Positions 24,548 through 31,340 of a DNA stretch of 64,000 nt are shown one piece after another. How positions within the stretch are numbered: position 1 is the stretch's first letter; each line of letters begins with the position of its first letter. The notes beneath the pieces were generated by a model that was given only the letters and a program-made list of their open reading frames with translations, searched no databases and had not been told where the DNA came from. The position numbers and the translations under genes were made by a program. The DNA lies in IMG/VR virus record IMGVR_UViG_3300009110_000302, positions 53,536 to 117,535 of that record; one strand, 5' to 3'. This stretch comes from a virus.

Positions 24548-24877
24548 ATGCCAGTTAAGAAGAAAACGAAAAACAAAGACGGCTCCATACGAAAGAAAGG
24601 TTCGGGTCGTACAAAAGGTTCGGTTAGTTTTGTAGAGGTTAGTCTAGGAGACTTAAAACAATCTCTTGAGCCTTTGGGAGACAACGCCACTATCCTTGTA
24701 GGACGTAAGTGGGTGGAAGGTCTTGAAATGGTGGGCATACGTTTATCTGCAAAGAAGTTAGACTCTTGCCAAGCTACCAGTAAAGGCAACATCGAAGCAG
24801 CAACTACTTCAGTAGACATGAAGGTAGAGGACTTTGATAGTGATGATGAAGTAGGGATAGATGAAGTAGAATTTTAA
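24548..24877 (+). CDS. Hypothetical protein with basic N-terminus (109 aa)
   Basis: Residues 1-27 are Lys/Arg/Gly/Ser-rich (KKKTKNKDGS, KKGSGRTKGS). They precede a folded-looking domain (FVEVSLGDLKQSLEPLG, ATILVGRKWVEGLEM) and an acidic tail. DNA binding is possible. No family recognised. Confidence 0.6.
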   Translation: MPVKKKTKNKDGSIRKKGSGRTKGSVSFVEVSLGDLKQSLEPLGDNATILVGRKWVEGLEMVGIRLSAKKLDSCQATSKGNIEAATTSVDMKVEDFDSDDEVGIDEVEF

Positions 24878-24894
24878 ATAATTTTATTTTATTC

Positions 24895-24922
24895 TTGTGT
24901 CTGTTTTAACTATGTGCATAAT
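24895..24922 (+). promoter_or_regulatory. Class A promoter of the RuvB-like gene
   Basis: TTGTGT, 16 bp with AACT at 8-11, CATAAT; ATG 24931 lies 8 nt past the -10. Confidence 0.7.
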
Positions 24923-24930
24923 TGATAAAG

Positions 24931-25878
24931 ATGAGCGACAAAACCACTAAACTATTTCCTGACATTGTTGGTCAGGACAAAGCAAAGAAGAAACTTATGT
25001 TCTTCCATCGAGGCTATAAAGCCTCTGGGATCATTCCACACCTTATGTTTATCGCACCCAAGGGATGCGGTAAGACCACTCTTGCCAAAGCTATTGGTAA
25101 GAACCTTGAGGGTGAGAAGGGCAAGCCAAAGCGTTTCCTTGAGATCAACTGTTCTACTATCAAGAACGTGAAGCAGTTCTTCAATCAAGTAATCGTACCT
25201 CACGTTGCGAATAAAGAATGTACCGTTCTTTTTGACGAAGCCAGCGAGCTTCCCAAGGATGTGACAATGATGTTACTGACCTGTCTGAACCCGAACGAGA
25301 ACAATCGTAACGAGTTTGCGTATGAAGATTATGTTGTTGATTTCGATTTTCGTATCCACTCGTTTCTGTTCGCCACTACCGAAGCTCATAAGATTTTCCA
25401 TGCGTTGATGGATCGTTGCGAGCGTATTGATCTGGAGGAATACTCCTATAATCAGTTAGGCACGATCATCTCTCGTCAGATGAAAGGTATTAAGTTTGAG
25501 AAGGGCGTTCTTGAGGATGTCGCCACTATCCTGCGAGGCAACGCCCGTGCTGCTCAAAAGATGGCAAACAACATGAAATCCTACTTAAAGGTTAAGGGTT
25601 CTGATAAGTTTATGAACAAAGATTGGGAGATCATGCGTGACGAATTGGGCATCCTACCTTTAGGCGTGAATCGTATTGAGCTTATCGTGTTGAAGGCACT
25701 GAAGGAGAAAAAAGAATGTTCACTGACTCACCTTGCTGCCAAGACGGGGTTGACTCCTCAATGTCTGCGTCAAGATTTTGAGATGTACCTTCAGAAGATG
25801 AATCTGATGGAGATTACAACCAGTGGTCGTGCGCTTACCAAAACAGGGCATGAATACTTGGAGCGGGAGGATGTTTAA
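24931..25878 (+). CDS. ruvB-like: RuvB-like Holliday-junction AAA+ ATPase
   Basis: Walker A (IAPKGCGKTTLAKA) lies near residue 41, Walker B (CTVLFDEASEL) near 97, sensor 1 (HSFLFATTEAHKI) near 145, and the ALMDRCERIDL arginine region near 160. A C-terminal winged helix (LAAKTGLTPQCLRQDFEMYLQKMNLMEI) completes the RuvB plan. At 315 residues it is the usual length. It would drive branch migration in recombination. No RuvA or resolvase is seen here. ATG 24931 is chosen over the in-frame TTG 24922, which falls in the -10 box. Confidence 0.85.
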   Translation: MSDKTTKLFPDIVGQDKAKKKLMFFHRGYKASGIIPHLMFIAPKGCGKTTLAKAIGKNLEGEKGKPKRFLEINCSTIKNVKQFFNQVIVPHVANKECTVLFDEASELPKDVTMMLLTCLNPNENNRNEFAYEDYVVDFDFRIHSFLFATTEAHKIFHALMDRCERIDLEEYSYNQLGTIISRQMKGIKFEKGVLEDVATILRGNARAAQKMANNMKSYLKVKGSDKFMNKDWEIMRDELGILPLGVNRIELIVLKALKEKKECSLTHLAAKTGLTPQCLRQDFEMYLQKMNLMEITTSGRALTKTGHEYLEREDV

Positions 25879-25879
25879 A

Positions 25880-26191
25880 GTGATAGATCAAACCTCATAT
25901 AGTATTTATAAAGATATGGAGTTAGATACTGTAACCCGTTGGAGTGAAAATAATTGGAAATGTATAACTACAAATGGATTCTATTTAAATATAAAAATTA
26001 AAGGCGGCACACTATATGCTGATTTAGCTGAAACAGAAAATGAGTTAGGATATAATGCAATGCCATTAATTAAATATGATAATAAAACTTTAAAGGAATG
26101 GGTTCTAAATAATAAAAAGGAAACATCATTTGAACAAATAAAAGAATTTATGAATTGGACTTGCGCTTCTGACAAAATATGGGATATTTAA
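25880..26191 (+). CDS. Hypothetical protein (about 103 aa)
   Basis: GTG 25880 has GGGAGG 9 nt upstream, better placed than the in-frame ATG 25871, which directly abuts it. The protein has a beta-rich start (YLNIKIKGGTLYADL) and a helical end. Unknown. Confidence 0.55.
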   Translation: MIDQTSYSIYKDMELDTVTRWSENNWKCITTNGFYLNIKIKGGTLYADLAETENELGYNAMPLIKYDNKTLKEWVLNNKKETSFEQIKEFMNWTCASDKIWDI

Positions 26192-26195
26192 CACG

Positions 26196-26360
26196 ATGAA
26201 AAATAAGAATAAAACATACTTGATTCAAGTAACTACCAAAGGAAATAAAGCTGAAGTCACTCAAGCAATGGAGGTGACAAGTAACGGATACGTTCCGACT
26301 GACAAACGTCAGGTTACTCGACAAGTGCTAAATAAGGCTTCTACATTCGTTACCAAGTAG
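26196..26360 (+). CDS. Small hypothetical protein (54 aa)
   Basis: A basic, Thr/Val-rich protein (YLIQVTTKGNKAEVTQAMEV) 4 nt after the previous gene. It is followed by a strong terminator. Unknown. Confidence 0.55.
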   Translation: MKNKNKTYLIQVTTKGNKAEVTQAMEVTSNGYVPTDKRQVTRQVLNKASTFVTK

Positions 26361-26379
26361 CGAAATAAAGTAGAACAGG

Positions 26380-26424
26380 CCGCCTACCCTTTCTGTCGTT
26401 CATCTGGGGGTGGGCGGTTTTTTG
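26380..26424 (+). terminator. Rho-independent terminator
   Basis: CCGCCTACCC and GGGTGGGCGG form a 10-bp arm pair, followed by a run of T. Confidence 0.82.
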
Positions 26425-26443
26425 TTAAATAGTCAAATAAAGG

Positions 26444-26504
26444 AGTGTAAATAAAGACAGTAAGATAATTTGCGGCAAGGCTAGGACGCTTGTTCCGAAA
26501 TTAT
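26444..26504 (+). ncRNA. Candidate small RNA: GTGTAA box plus stem-loop
   Basis: An AGTGTAAA late-type box at 26444 is followed by a stem-loop at 26465-26504: ATAATTT pairs with AAATTAT, with inner GG/CC and CAAG/CTTG pairs. No gene starts between it and the promoter at 26557, so the transcript, if made, is noncoding. Confidence 0.35.
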
Positions 26505-26556
26505 ATTTTAGGCTGGATAAAGAATCTTATTATTATTAATTAGGTCATATTATAGC

Positions 26557-26584
26557 TTGCTTTCCATTCAACTATCTCTATAAT
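26557..26584 (+). promoter_or_regulatory. Class A promoter
   Basis: TTGCTT, 16 bp with AACT at 8-11, TATAAT, followed directly by AGGAGG; this one has a short leader with a clear ribosome site. Confidence 0.75.
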
Positions 26585-26594
26585 AGGAGGACAT

Positions 26595-26894
26595 ATGAAA
26601 CAATTCAACACACCAACTATATTATTTATTATTGTATTTAGTATTTATTTTTTATGTGGATGTTCTTCTCCTAATACAGTGGAGTATCTTTCTCCGTCTA
26701 TGAGAGGAGCTTTCGGCCCACCAGCTAAAAAGGTTGAAGATAAGTCGCCTTGGGGTGACTTGAATAAACAGTATATCAGACAGATGTGGGGTAGATTCCC
26801 GAACGGAAGGCCTTGGAAGGGATCTTATGCTAGGCCAAATCCGTGGAAACACTCATACAGAGACGATGTTTATTGGAGTTGGAATTTCAAATAA
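26595..26894 (+). CDS. Lipoprotein (99 aa)
   Basis: The signal (FNTPTILFIIVFSIYFLCGC) ends in a lipobox with Cys near residue 23. The mature part is Pro/Trp/Arg-rich (WGRFPNGRPWKGSYARPNPWK). AGGAGG stands before the ATG. An envelope role, perhaps exclusion, is possible. Confidence 0.65.
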   Translation: MKQFNTPTILFIIVFSIYFLCGCSSPNTVEYLSPSMRGAFGPPAKKVEDKSPWGDLNKQYIRQMWGRFPNGRPWKGSYARPNPWKHSYRDDVYWSWNFK

Positions 26895-26899
26895 AAAAC

Positions 26900-26927
26900 T
26901 TGCGTTTAGATTAACTACCCGTATAAT
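26900..26927 (+). promoter_or_regulatory. Class A promoter of the 27-kb leader
   Basis: TTGCGT, 16 bp with AACT at 8-11, TATAAT. About 200 nt follow before any likely start codon. Confidence 0.75.
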
Positions 26928-26933
26928 GGGTAT

Positions 26934-27125
26934 AGTTCTTTGAGAGATTGACAATTTAAGTTGCGGAAACGCGACAACAATTTAAGCTGACGACGGTTGG
27001 CTTAAGGGAATGGCTGAACAACCCTCCATCATAAGGGGTAAGGCATAGGGATACGTGTTAGAGTATAATCGTATGAGACACGTGTTTCTAGTAGACTGGT
27101 AAACTTGAACTGTATTGTGCACTGG
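26934..27125 (+). ncRNA. Structured leader or noncoding RNA
   Basis: Downstream of the class A promoter, GTTCTTTGAGAGATTGACAA resembles the boxA region of rRNA leaders. It is followed by GTTGCG-GAAA-CGCGAC (a GNRA tetraloop hairpin), TTAAGC/GCTTAA, CCCT/AGGGG and GATACG/CGTATG stems. I do not recognise tmRNA, RNase P or a known riboswitch. It may be a leader for the small basic gene or an RNA in its own right. Confidence 0.45.
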
Positions 27126-27130
27126 TCTTG

Positions 27131-27355
27131 ATGGTAATGCAGCAATCCATCTTCCCATTAATTTTGTGCGTGGTGCTGGGTTACAGGCCACGTAACAGGA
27201 AGAAACACAGGTTACCTCAACCGGAAGCGCGTAAGTATTCCTCGCGTCTGCAAAGGGAGAAGCAGCGGGTAACCAACGTGAGATCCCAAAATTTCCGTAG
27301 TCCAAAATCAAAGGGCTACGGTTTCAACAAGGTCGGGAAAAACAAACGCAGTTGA
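27131..27355 (+). CDS. Small basic protein (74 aa)
   Basis: A hydrophobic start (FPLILCVVLGY) is followed by an Arg/Lys-rich body (RPRNRKKHRLPQ, SPKSKGYGFNKVGKNKRS). ATG 27131 or 27137 may be used. It lies at the end of the structured transcript. Coding is plausible but unproved. Confidence 0.4.
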   Translation: MVMQQSIFPLILCVVLGYRPRNRKKHRLPQPEARKYSSRLQREKQRVTNVRSQNFRSPKSKGYGFNKVGKNKRS

Positions 27356-27412
27356 TGCGCCCGTTAAAGATGAGTTCACACCGAACGTGACCATCGCCTT
27401 GTTATTTTTTTT
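27326..27412 (+). terminator. Terminator with long-range stem
   Basis: CCTTGTT just before ATTTTTTTT can pair with AACAAGG at 27326-27332 in the end of the small basic gene. A smaller TCAC/GTGA hairpin lies between. T run at 27405-27412. Confidence 0.5.
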
Positions 27413-27422
27413 GCCCTAATAG

Positions 27423-27461
27423 CACTTGGCACGAATCGTGCTGCCCGATTTCAACCAAGTG
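27423..27461 (+). repeat. 39-bp dyad element R1
   Basis: Starts CACTTGGCACGAATCG and ends CCAAGTG. First of eight 39-bp copies. It is followed at 27474 by TTATTCACA, a DnaA-box-like 9-mer. Confidence 0.85.
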
Positions 27462-27528
27462 TCAAGCGTAAAGTTATTCACACCTCAAAAAATTTCTTAA
27501 AATCAACGAATTTCACACCGGAGAAAGT

Positions 27529-27599
27529 GGGGGTAAACAAGAAATTTTCAGGCATGATACCTCACAAAAGCAGGGCTTTCTTTCAAAACAATTACCCCC
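27529..27599. other. Inverted repeat closing a 71-bp noncoding segment
   Basis: GGGGGTAA (27529-27536) is the complement of TTACCCCC (27592-27599). The stretch 27462-27692 has no gene; it also holds two direct CGCTCATT copies (27605 and 27644). Confidence 0.4.
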
Positions 27600-27692
27600 T
27601 TTGTCGCTCATTAATTGCCATAATTGATTGACAAACTATTTTGCCGCTCATTTGTGATCGACAAAAAAATGCATCTAATGTGCATTTAATGC

Positions 27693-27720
27693 TTGTCACA
27701 GGCTTAACTATGCTTATAAT
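27693..27720 (+). promoter_or_regulatory. Class A promoter of the DUF932 gene
   Basis: TTGTCA, 16 bp with AACT at 8-11, TATAAT. A 51-nt leader with AAAAAAGGAAC precedes ATG 27772. Confidence 0.78.
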
Positions 27721-27771
27721 GGTTATAACAGTTTGAGACATTAACACTAGAAAAAAGGAACTATATATATT

Positions 27772-28674
27772 ATGCCTATAGAAGCAAAACAACAGATTGA
27801 TGAGGGCTACGACTTCACCGCCAAACAGGTTGAAGTACCCCATCCAATCACCGGAAAAAAATCCGGTTATTACATGAACATCCGTGAAGACACGGGCGAC
27901 ATCATGGGGTGGACTACTGACCGTTACGGTCTGGTTAATCACCGTGACATAGTAGGGTTTGCAGACAATGCGTTTGCTGACCGTGGTATCGAGGTTAATC
28001 GTAAAGTTTACGTGACCGAAAACGGTGCGAAGTGCCGTGCGGTTTATGACCTTATCGGTTCGGAATATCAAGCGGAAGTTCCCCAAGTCGGTGACATTAT
28101 GGGCTATCGTTTGACTGCTCAAAACTCGCTTGACCGTAGTCTTCGGATGGCTTATTCGTTAGGCTTAAAGCGTCTGGCTTGTTTGAATGGCATGACCACA
28201 ACCGAGTCGGAAGTGGAAATGACAAAGAAACATTCTTTGAATGTTAACTTGAACGAGGTGCTTTCTCCAAAAGCCTTGGATACTGCTCTTGCCAAGATGA
28301 AGCAGAGCCTGACTGTTTACGGTCGGTTGTCGCAGTCGGAAGTTTCTCAAGAGCAAGGAATCATTATCCTTCAGAACCTAGCAAATGCCAAGGTGTTTTC
28401 TGAAAAGGTGCGTGAGTCTATCGCTCAAGTTTGGAACGGCCAACCAGAGGGACTTGGCAGAGGTGGAGATGCCGATAAGAGTCGGAACCTTTACAACCTT
28501 AACAATGCCGTCACGGAGCATTTGACCTATGAGGTTGCGGATACTCGTTTCGAGTATGCAAATCGTGTGACCTCTCAAGTCTTAAAGAGGTTCGACAAGG
28601 CGACTCGGAACCAAAAAGTTTTGGAGAAACTTTGGACTCCCGCCAAAAATGATCAAATAGTGATTACTGAGTAG
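27772..28674 (+). CDS. DUF932-family phage protein
   Basis: The 300-residue protein fits the DUF932 phage/plasmid family: GWTTDRYGLVNHRDIVGFADNAF near residue 50, a YRLTAQNSLDRSLRMAYSLGLKRLACLNGM core near 111-140, and helical C-terminal regions. The family is widespread on phages and plasmids and has no settled biochemical role. It has its own promoter and terminator. Confidence 0.8.
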   Translation: MPIEAKQQIDEGYDFTAKQVEVPHPITGKKSGYYMNIREDTGDIMGWTTDRYGLVNHRDIVGFADNAFADRGIEVNRKVYVTENGAKCRAVYDLIGSEYQAEVPQVGDIMGYRLTAQNSLDRSLRMAYSLGLKRLACLNGMTTTESEVEMTKKHSLNVNLNEVLSPKALDTALAKMKQSLTVYGRLSQSEVSQEQGIIILQNLANAKVFSEKVRESIAQVWNGQPEGLGRGGDADKSRNLYNLNNAVTEHLTYEVADTRFEYANRVTSQVLKRFDKATRNQKVLEKLWTPAKNDQIVITE

Positions 28675-28686
28675 GCTACCCAACCG

Positions 28687-28726
28687 ATCCCCTCGCTGCG
28701 TTAATCGTGGCGGGGGGATTTTTTTT
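28687..28726 (+). terminator. Rho-independent terminator
   Basis: ATCCCC and GGGGAT with inner CGC/GCG pairing, followed by eight T. Confidence 0.85.
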
Positions 28727-28796
28727 GCCCGTTTAAATAATAACTATTAAATAACGATTATTAAATAGACCCGAAAAAATAATAACACCAAATAAG

Positions 28797-28835
28797 CACT
28801 TGGCACGGATCTTGCAGCCTGATTTTTAACTAGTG
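28797..28835 (+). repeat. 39-bp dyad element R2
   Basis: Starts CACTTGGCACGGATC and ends AACTAGTG; the most diverged copy, but of the same length. It lies 29 bp upstream of a class A promoter. Confidence 0.78.
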
Positions 28836-28864
28836 GTCAAGCGAAAAAAAAAGAAAAAAAATGC

Positions 28865-28892
28865 TTGCATGAGTCTTAACCATCCCTATAAT
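28865..28892 (+). promoter_or_regulatory. Class A promoter, leaderless
   Basis: TTGCAT, 16 bp with AACC at 8-11, TATAAT; ATG 28900 is 7 nt past the -10. Confidence 0.8.
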
Positions 28893-28899
28893 TAAGAAC

Positions 28900-29079
28900 A
28901 TGAGCAAAACATACGGAACCTATCAAGCAAGAAACGCTGTCAAAGCAGCACAAGTCACCAACCATATCAAAGCACAGAAAAAGATTGGCGTAACTCACGA
29001 GGAAGCTAAGGCTGAAGCCTATCGGATCTTCAACATCAAGGCAGCATTACCAATCTTAACCCGTCACTTCTTACTTTAG
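28900..29079 (+). CDS. Small helical protein (59 aa)
   Basis: An Ala/Lys-rich helical product (ARNAVKAAQVTNHIKAQKKIG, then HEEAKAEAYRIFNIKAAL). Support comes from the promoter placed exactly for a leaderless message. Unknown. Confidence 0.6.
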   Translation: MSKTYGTYQARNAVKAAQVTNHIKAQKKIGVTHEEAKAEAYRIFNIKAALPILTRHFLL

Positions 29080-29082
29080 GGG

Positions 29083-29110
29083 TTGACACGAGGCTAACTT
29101 TCGCTATAAT
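29083..29110 (+). promoter_or_regulatory. Class A promoter, leaderless
   Basis: TTGACA, 16 bp with AACT at 8-11, TATAAT; ATG 29119 is 8 nt past the -10. Confidence 0.82.
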
Positions 29111-29118
29111 TAAGGAAG

Positions 29119-29310
29119 ATGAAAATTAAAGGAATCAGAAACGGTTCGTTATATTATAACGAAGGAACCCAACGAGTAGAACGTGTTCGTAGTAAAGCGA
29201 ATAGTCAATCAGTTTTCACCACTGTCCATAACAAAGCGTTGGCTGTGGTTCCGGCTAAATCTTTGAATTTGGCTAGTGGAGAACAGATTGCAAGCTACTT
29301 GCAATCATAA
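29119..29310 (+). CDS. Small basic protein (63 aa)
   Basis: A beta-rich start (KIKGIRNGSLYYNEGTQRVERV) and a SxHNKALAVVPAKSLNL segment. It has its own promoter and a strong terminator. No family recognised. Confidence 0.62.
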   Translation: MKIKGIRNGSLYYNEGTQRVERVRSKANSQSVFTTVHNKALAVVPAKSLNLASGEQIASYLQS

Positions 29311-29314
29311 ACAT

Positions 29315-29357
29315 AACCCTCTCGCCCTTTCTTTACTTTTGGGTGAGAGGGTTTTTA
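29315..29357 (+). terminator. Rho-independent terminator
   Basis: AACCCTCTC pairs with GAGAGGGTT, followed by TTTTA; it directly precedes the next promoter. Confidence 0.85.
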
Positions 29358-29358
29358 C

Positions 29359-29386
29359 TTGTTAAGAATATAACTATCATTATAAT
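29359..29386 (+). promoter_or_regulatory. Class A promoter, leaderless
   Basis: TTGTTA, 16 bp with AACT at 8-11, TATAAT; ATG 29394 is 7 nt past the -10. Confidence 0.78.
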
Positions 29387-29393
29387 TGGAACT

Positions 29394-29966
29394 ATGAAAG
29401 AAACACTTAAAGATTTAGGGAATACCGCTTTGGATATTCTGTTAACCCTTATTTTAACTTTGCTTGCCTTGCATATGCTTTTGTTTGCTGCTGTGTCAGT
29501 AGCATCAGCGCAAGAGCTAACGCCCGACCAAACAGTTGTCGCAAAGACTATTCTTGGCGAAGCGCGTGGAGAAGGTAAGGCGGGTATGTATGCCGTTGCT
29601 TGTGTCATAGCGCAACGAGCAATTCTGCGGAACAAAACTCCAAAAGAAGTTTGCAAACAGCCTTCGCAATTTTCTTTTTGGGTTAAAGATAAAAAAACTA
29701 CCCTTGACGACAGGAATAGAGCAACGGTTGAGCGGCTTATGAAGCACGATATCGAATCAGTGCGTTACGCTAAAGCTTTGGCTATTCATGTAATGAAAGT
29801 AGATCGTTCTTATACTGACCACGCAGACCACTATTGCGCGACAAGAGTTAGTCCTTACTGGGTAAGAGGGAGGACACCTGTAAGAATCATAGGCAATCAT
29901 AAATTCTTTAGAATTAACTCCAGAGTTTTTGGAATAACAAAATCTTCTGTCTTGACTCAACCTTAA
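29394..29966 (+). CDS. Cell-wall hydrolase, SleB-like (Hydrolase_2)
   Basis: After an N-terminal membrane or signal segment (about residues 14-38, ending ASAQE) comes the SleB/Hydrolase_2 domain. It has TILGEARGEGKAGMYAVACVIAQRA with the catalytic-type Glu, CKQPSQFSFW, and a C-terminal ADHYCATRVSPYW and GNHKFFR. Such enzymes cut peptidoglycan glycan strands. The hydrophobic start suggests export or a signal-anchor-release endolysin. Its promoter class is early-type, which is odd for a lysis enzyme; it may act in wall remodelling. Confidence 0.82.
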   Translation: MKETLKDLGNTALDILLTLILTLLALHMLLFAAVSVASAQELTPDQTVVAKTILGEARGEGKAGMYAVACVIAQRAILRNKTPKEVCKQPSQFSFWVKDKKTTLDDRNRATVERLMKHDIESVRYAKALAIHVMKVDRSYTDHADHYCATRVSPYWVRGRTPVRIIGNHKFFRINSRVFGITKSSVLTQP

Positions 29967-29979
29967 CCATCATTATAAT
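29952..29979 (+). promoter_or_regulatory. Class A promoter, leaderless
   Basis: TTGACT, 16 bp with AACC at 8-11, TATAAT. It starts inside the last codons of the hydrolase gene; ATG 29989 is 9 nt past the -10. Confidence 0.8.
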
Positions 29980-29988
29980 TAAGAAACA

Positions 29989-30318
29989 ATGAAGGCAATC
30001 ATAGAAATCGAATTAGGCAACTCATCATTTGGCAACAACGATGCTGAAAGACTATTTGAGATGCGAAACGTCATTGAAAGACTAATGGACAACGCTGACC
30101 GTATTATGGCAGCAGACGTTGGAGACTTCACAACCGCGCAAGACGCTAACGGTAACACGGTCGCTAGAATGGACATCGTAGAAGGTGGCAGGACACCAAA
30201 GATGTACGGTCTGGAAAATCAAGCACCTGATCAGCAACTGAACGTAGACCCCGCAGACAAGTATCAAGAGATGCGGAATGAAAACTGGGCAGACTCAAAC
30301 GTCAGCGACCCATACTAA
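29989..30318 (+). CDS. Acidic hypothetical protein (109 aa)
   Basis: An acidic protein with an N-terminal strand-helix unit (KAIIEIELGNSSFG, RLFEMRNVIERLMDNADRIM) and a Pro/Asp-rich tail. It is expressed from its own leaderless promoter. Unknown. Confidence 0.65.
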   Translation: MKAIIEIELGNSSFGNNDAERLFEMRNVIERLMDNADRIMAADVGDFTTAQDANGNTVARMDIVEGGRTPKMYGLENQAPDQQLNVDPADKYQEMRNENWADSNVSDPY

Positions 30319-30322
30319 AATT

Positions 30323-30535
30323 ATGAGCGACTATTGGACCGGACTTGTTAACTATAAACCAAAAAAGAAAATGACTGATAAAGAATCAAAGCAATTAGAT
30401 ATCTGTCTTGCGTTGTTGGCAATGGCATCCGCAAAGGGAGCGCACCCCACGGATATGCTTAACGCATTCACCTTTGATATGAATCTAATAAGGAACGGGG
30501 AAGATCCTACTGAAACTCAAAAACTAATTGAGTAA
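30323..30535 (+). CDS. Hypothetical protein (70 aa)
   Basis: ATG 30323 follows the previous stop by 4 nt. A Lys-rich start precedes a hydrophobic helix (QLDICLALLAMASAKG) that is too short and polar for a sure membrane span. Unknown. Confidence 0.55.
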   Translation: MSDYWTGLVNYKPKKKMTDKESKQLDICLALLAMASAKGAHPTDMLNAFTFDMNLIRNGEDPTETQKLIE

Positions 30536-30554
30536 TTTCTGATATAAAAACTTG

Positions 30555-30593
30555 CACTTTATGTAAATCGGGCCGCACGATTCGTGCCAAGTG
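30555..30593 (-). repeat. 39-bp dyad element R3 (inverted)
   Basis: In + orientation it ends GCACGATTCGTGCCAAGTG. It stands 36 bp upstream of a class B promoter, with TTATTCACA at 30616. Confidence 0.85.
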
Positions 30594-30629
30594 CAAGTAA
30601 AGTTTTCGAAAAAAGTTATTCACAATGCC

Positions 30630-30658
30630 TTGACAGGAGGGCGTTTCTGTGTTATATT
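30630..30658 (+). promoter_or_regulatory. Class B promoter, leaderless
   Basis: TTGACA, 17 bp containing GGCGTTT and ending TGTGT, TATATT; ATG 30666 is 7 nt past the -10. Confidence 0.8.
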
Positions 30659-30665
30659 TATTTCA

Positions 30666-30812
30666 ATGAAAGTGAGAAGGAAAAGAAAACGCAGAGCAAG
30701 AGCGAGAGTGAACCGCGAAGGCTTTATGAATAGCGCAACCCGTGAACATCGCGTGAAGAAGGGTAAAGGCTCTTTTAGGCGTAGAAAAAAACATCAAAAA
30801 AAATTCGATTAG
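30666..30812 (+). CDS. Small Arg/Lys-rich protein (48 aa)
   Basis: Nearly half the residues are Arg or Lys (KVRRKRKRRARARVNREG, FRRRKKHQKKFD). A nucleic-acid-binding role is likely. The gene forms a single-gene cassette with R3 and a class B promoter. Confidence 0.62.
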   Translation: MKVRRKRKRRARARVNREGFMNSATREHRVKKGKGSFRRRKKHQKKFD

Positions 30813-30815
30813 GGC

Positions 30816-30844
30816 TTGCATTGTCCTGCTCGACCTGTCATAAT
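30816..30844 (+). promoter_or_regulatory. Sigma-70-like promoter
   Basis: TTGCAT, 17 bp, CATAAT. It lacks the AACY element. A 23-nt leader precedes ATG 30868. Confidence 0.55.
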
Positions 30845-30867
30845 CCTATCCAGAAAGTAAATCAATT

Positions 30868-31308
30868 ATGTATAACAACCACACAAACACAAAACTAGAG
30901 TATCAAGACTTCAGCACTAAAATCATCGTTGCCATCACTGGCGCACCTGAAGATGTGGAAGCTGATTTCTGGGGATTCTTCAACACCAACGCCACCGATG
31001 CGGGATTGCATCATTTTGGCGAGGCGCGTATTCATTGGCTAACACCTACCACCGCGCAATTTTACACAACCCGTGAGCGTTTGCTTGCTGGTATGGAATT
31101 GCGAGCTTTGAACAAACTTCTAAACGAGTCTGCCGATGGTTACAAAGGCACAAAAGGCGGTGCGTTGGCAGATGCTAAACAAATGGCGCAAGAGTGGTTT
31201 GACTCGATGGAACGTGTCACGGACATCATCAAAAAGAATGTGCGAGAGACTACTTACGGCATGGGAACCATCTCGGCCGAAAAGCCTGACAGCGATTATA
31301 GTGCTTGA
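30868..31308 (+). CDS. Hypothetical protein (146 aa)
   Basis: A mixed alpha/beta protein (TKIIVAITGAPEDVEADFWGFF at the start, a long helical C-terminus). Its TGA lies in the -35 box of the next promoter. No family recognised. Confidence 0.65.
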   Translation: MYNNHTNTKLEYQDFSTKIIVAITGAPEDVEADFWGFFNTNATDAGLHHFGEARIHWLTPTTAQFYTTRERLLAGMELRALNKLLNESADGYKGTKGGALADAKQMAQEWFDSMERVTDIIKKNVRETTYGMGTISAEKPDSDYSA

Positions 31309-31332
31309 ATCAATCTTAACTATCTGTATAAT
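31305..31332 (+). promoter_or_regulatory. Class A promoter, leaderless
   Basis: TTGAAT, 16 bp with AACT at 8-11, TATAAT. The -35 contains the previous stop; ATG 31341 is 8 nt past the -10. Confidence 0.78.
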
Positions 31333-31340
31333 TAACAAAG

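Noticed and set aside
26934-27125. tmRNA, RNase P RNA or group I intron
   Set aside because: No tRNA-like ends with CCA, no RNase P core and no recognisable group I core segments.
26982-27311. Minus-strand frame of 109 codons over the structured leader
   Set aside because: No promoter or ribosome site on that strand; the + strand promoter and stems explain the segment better.
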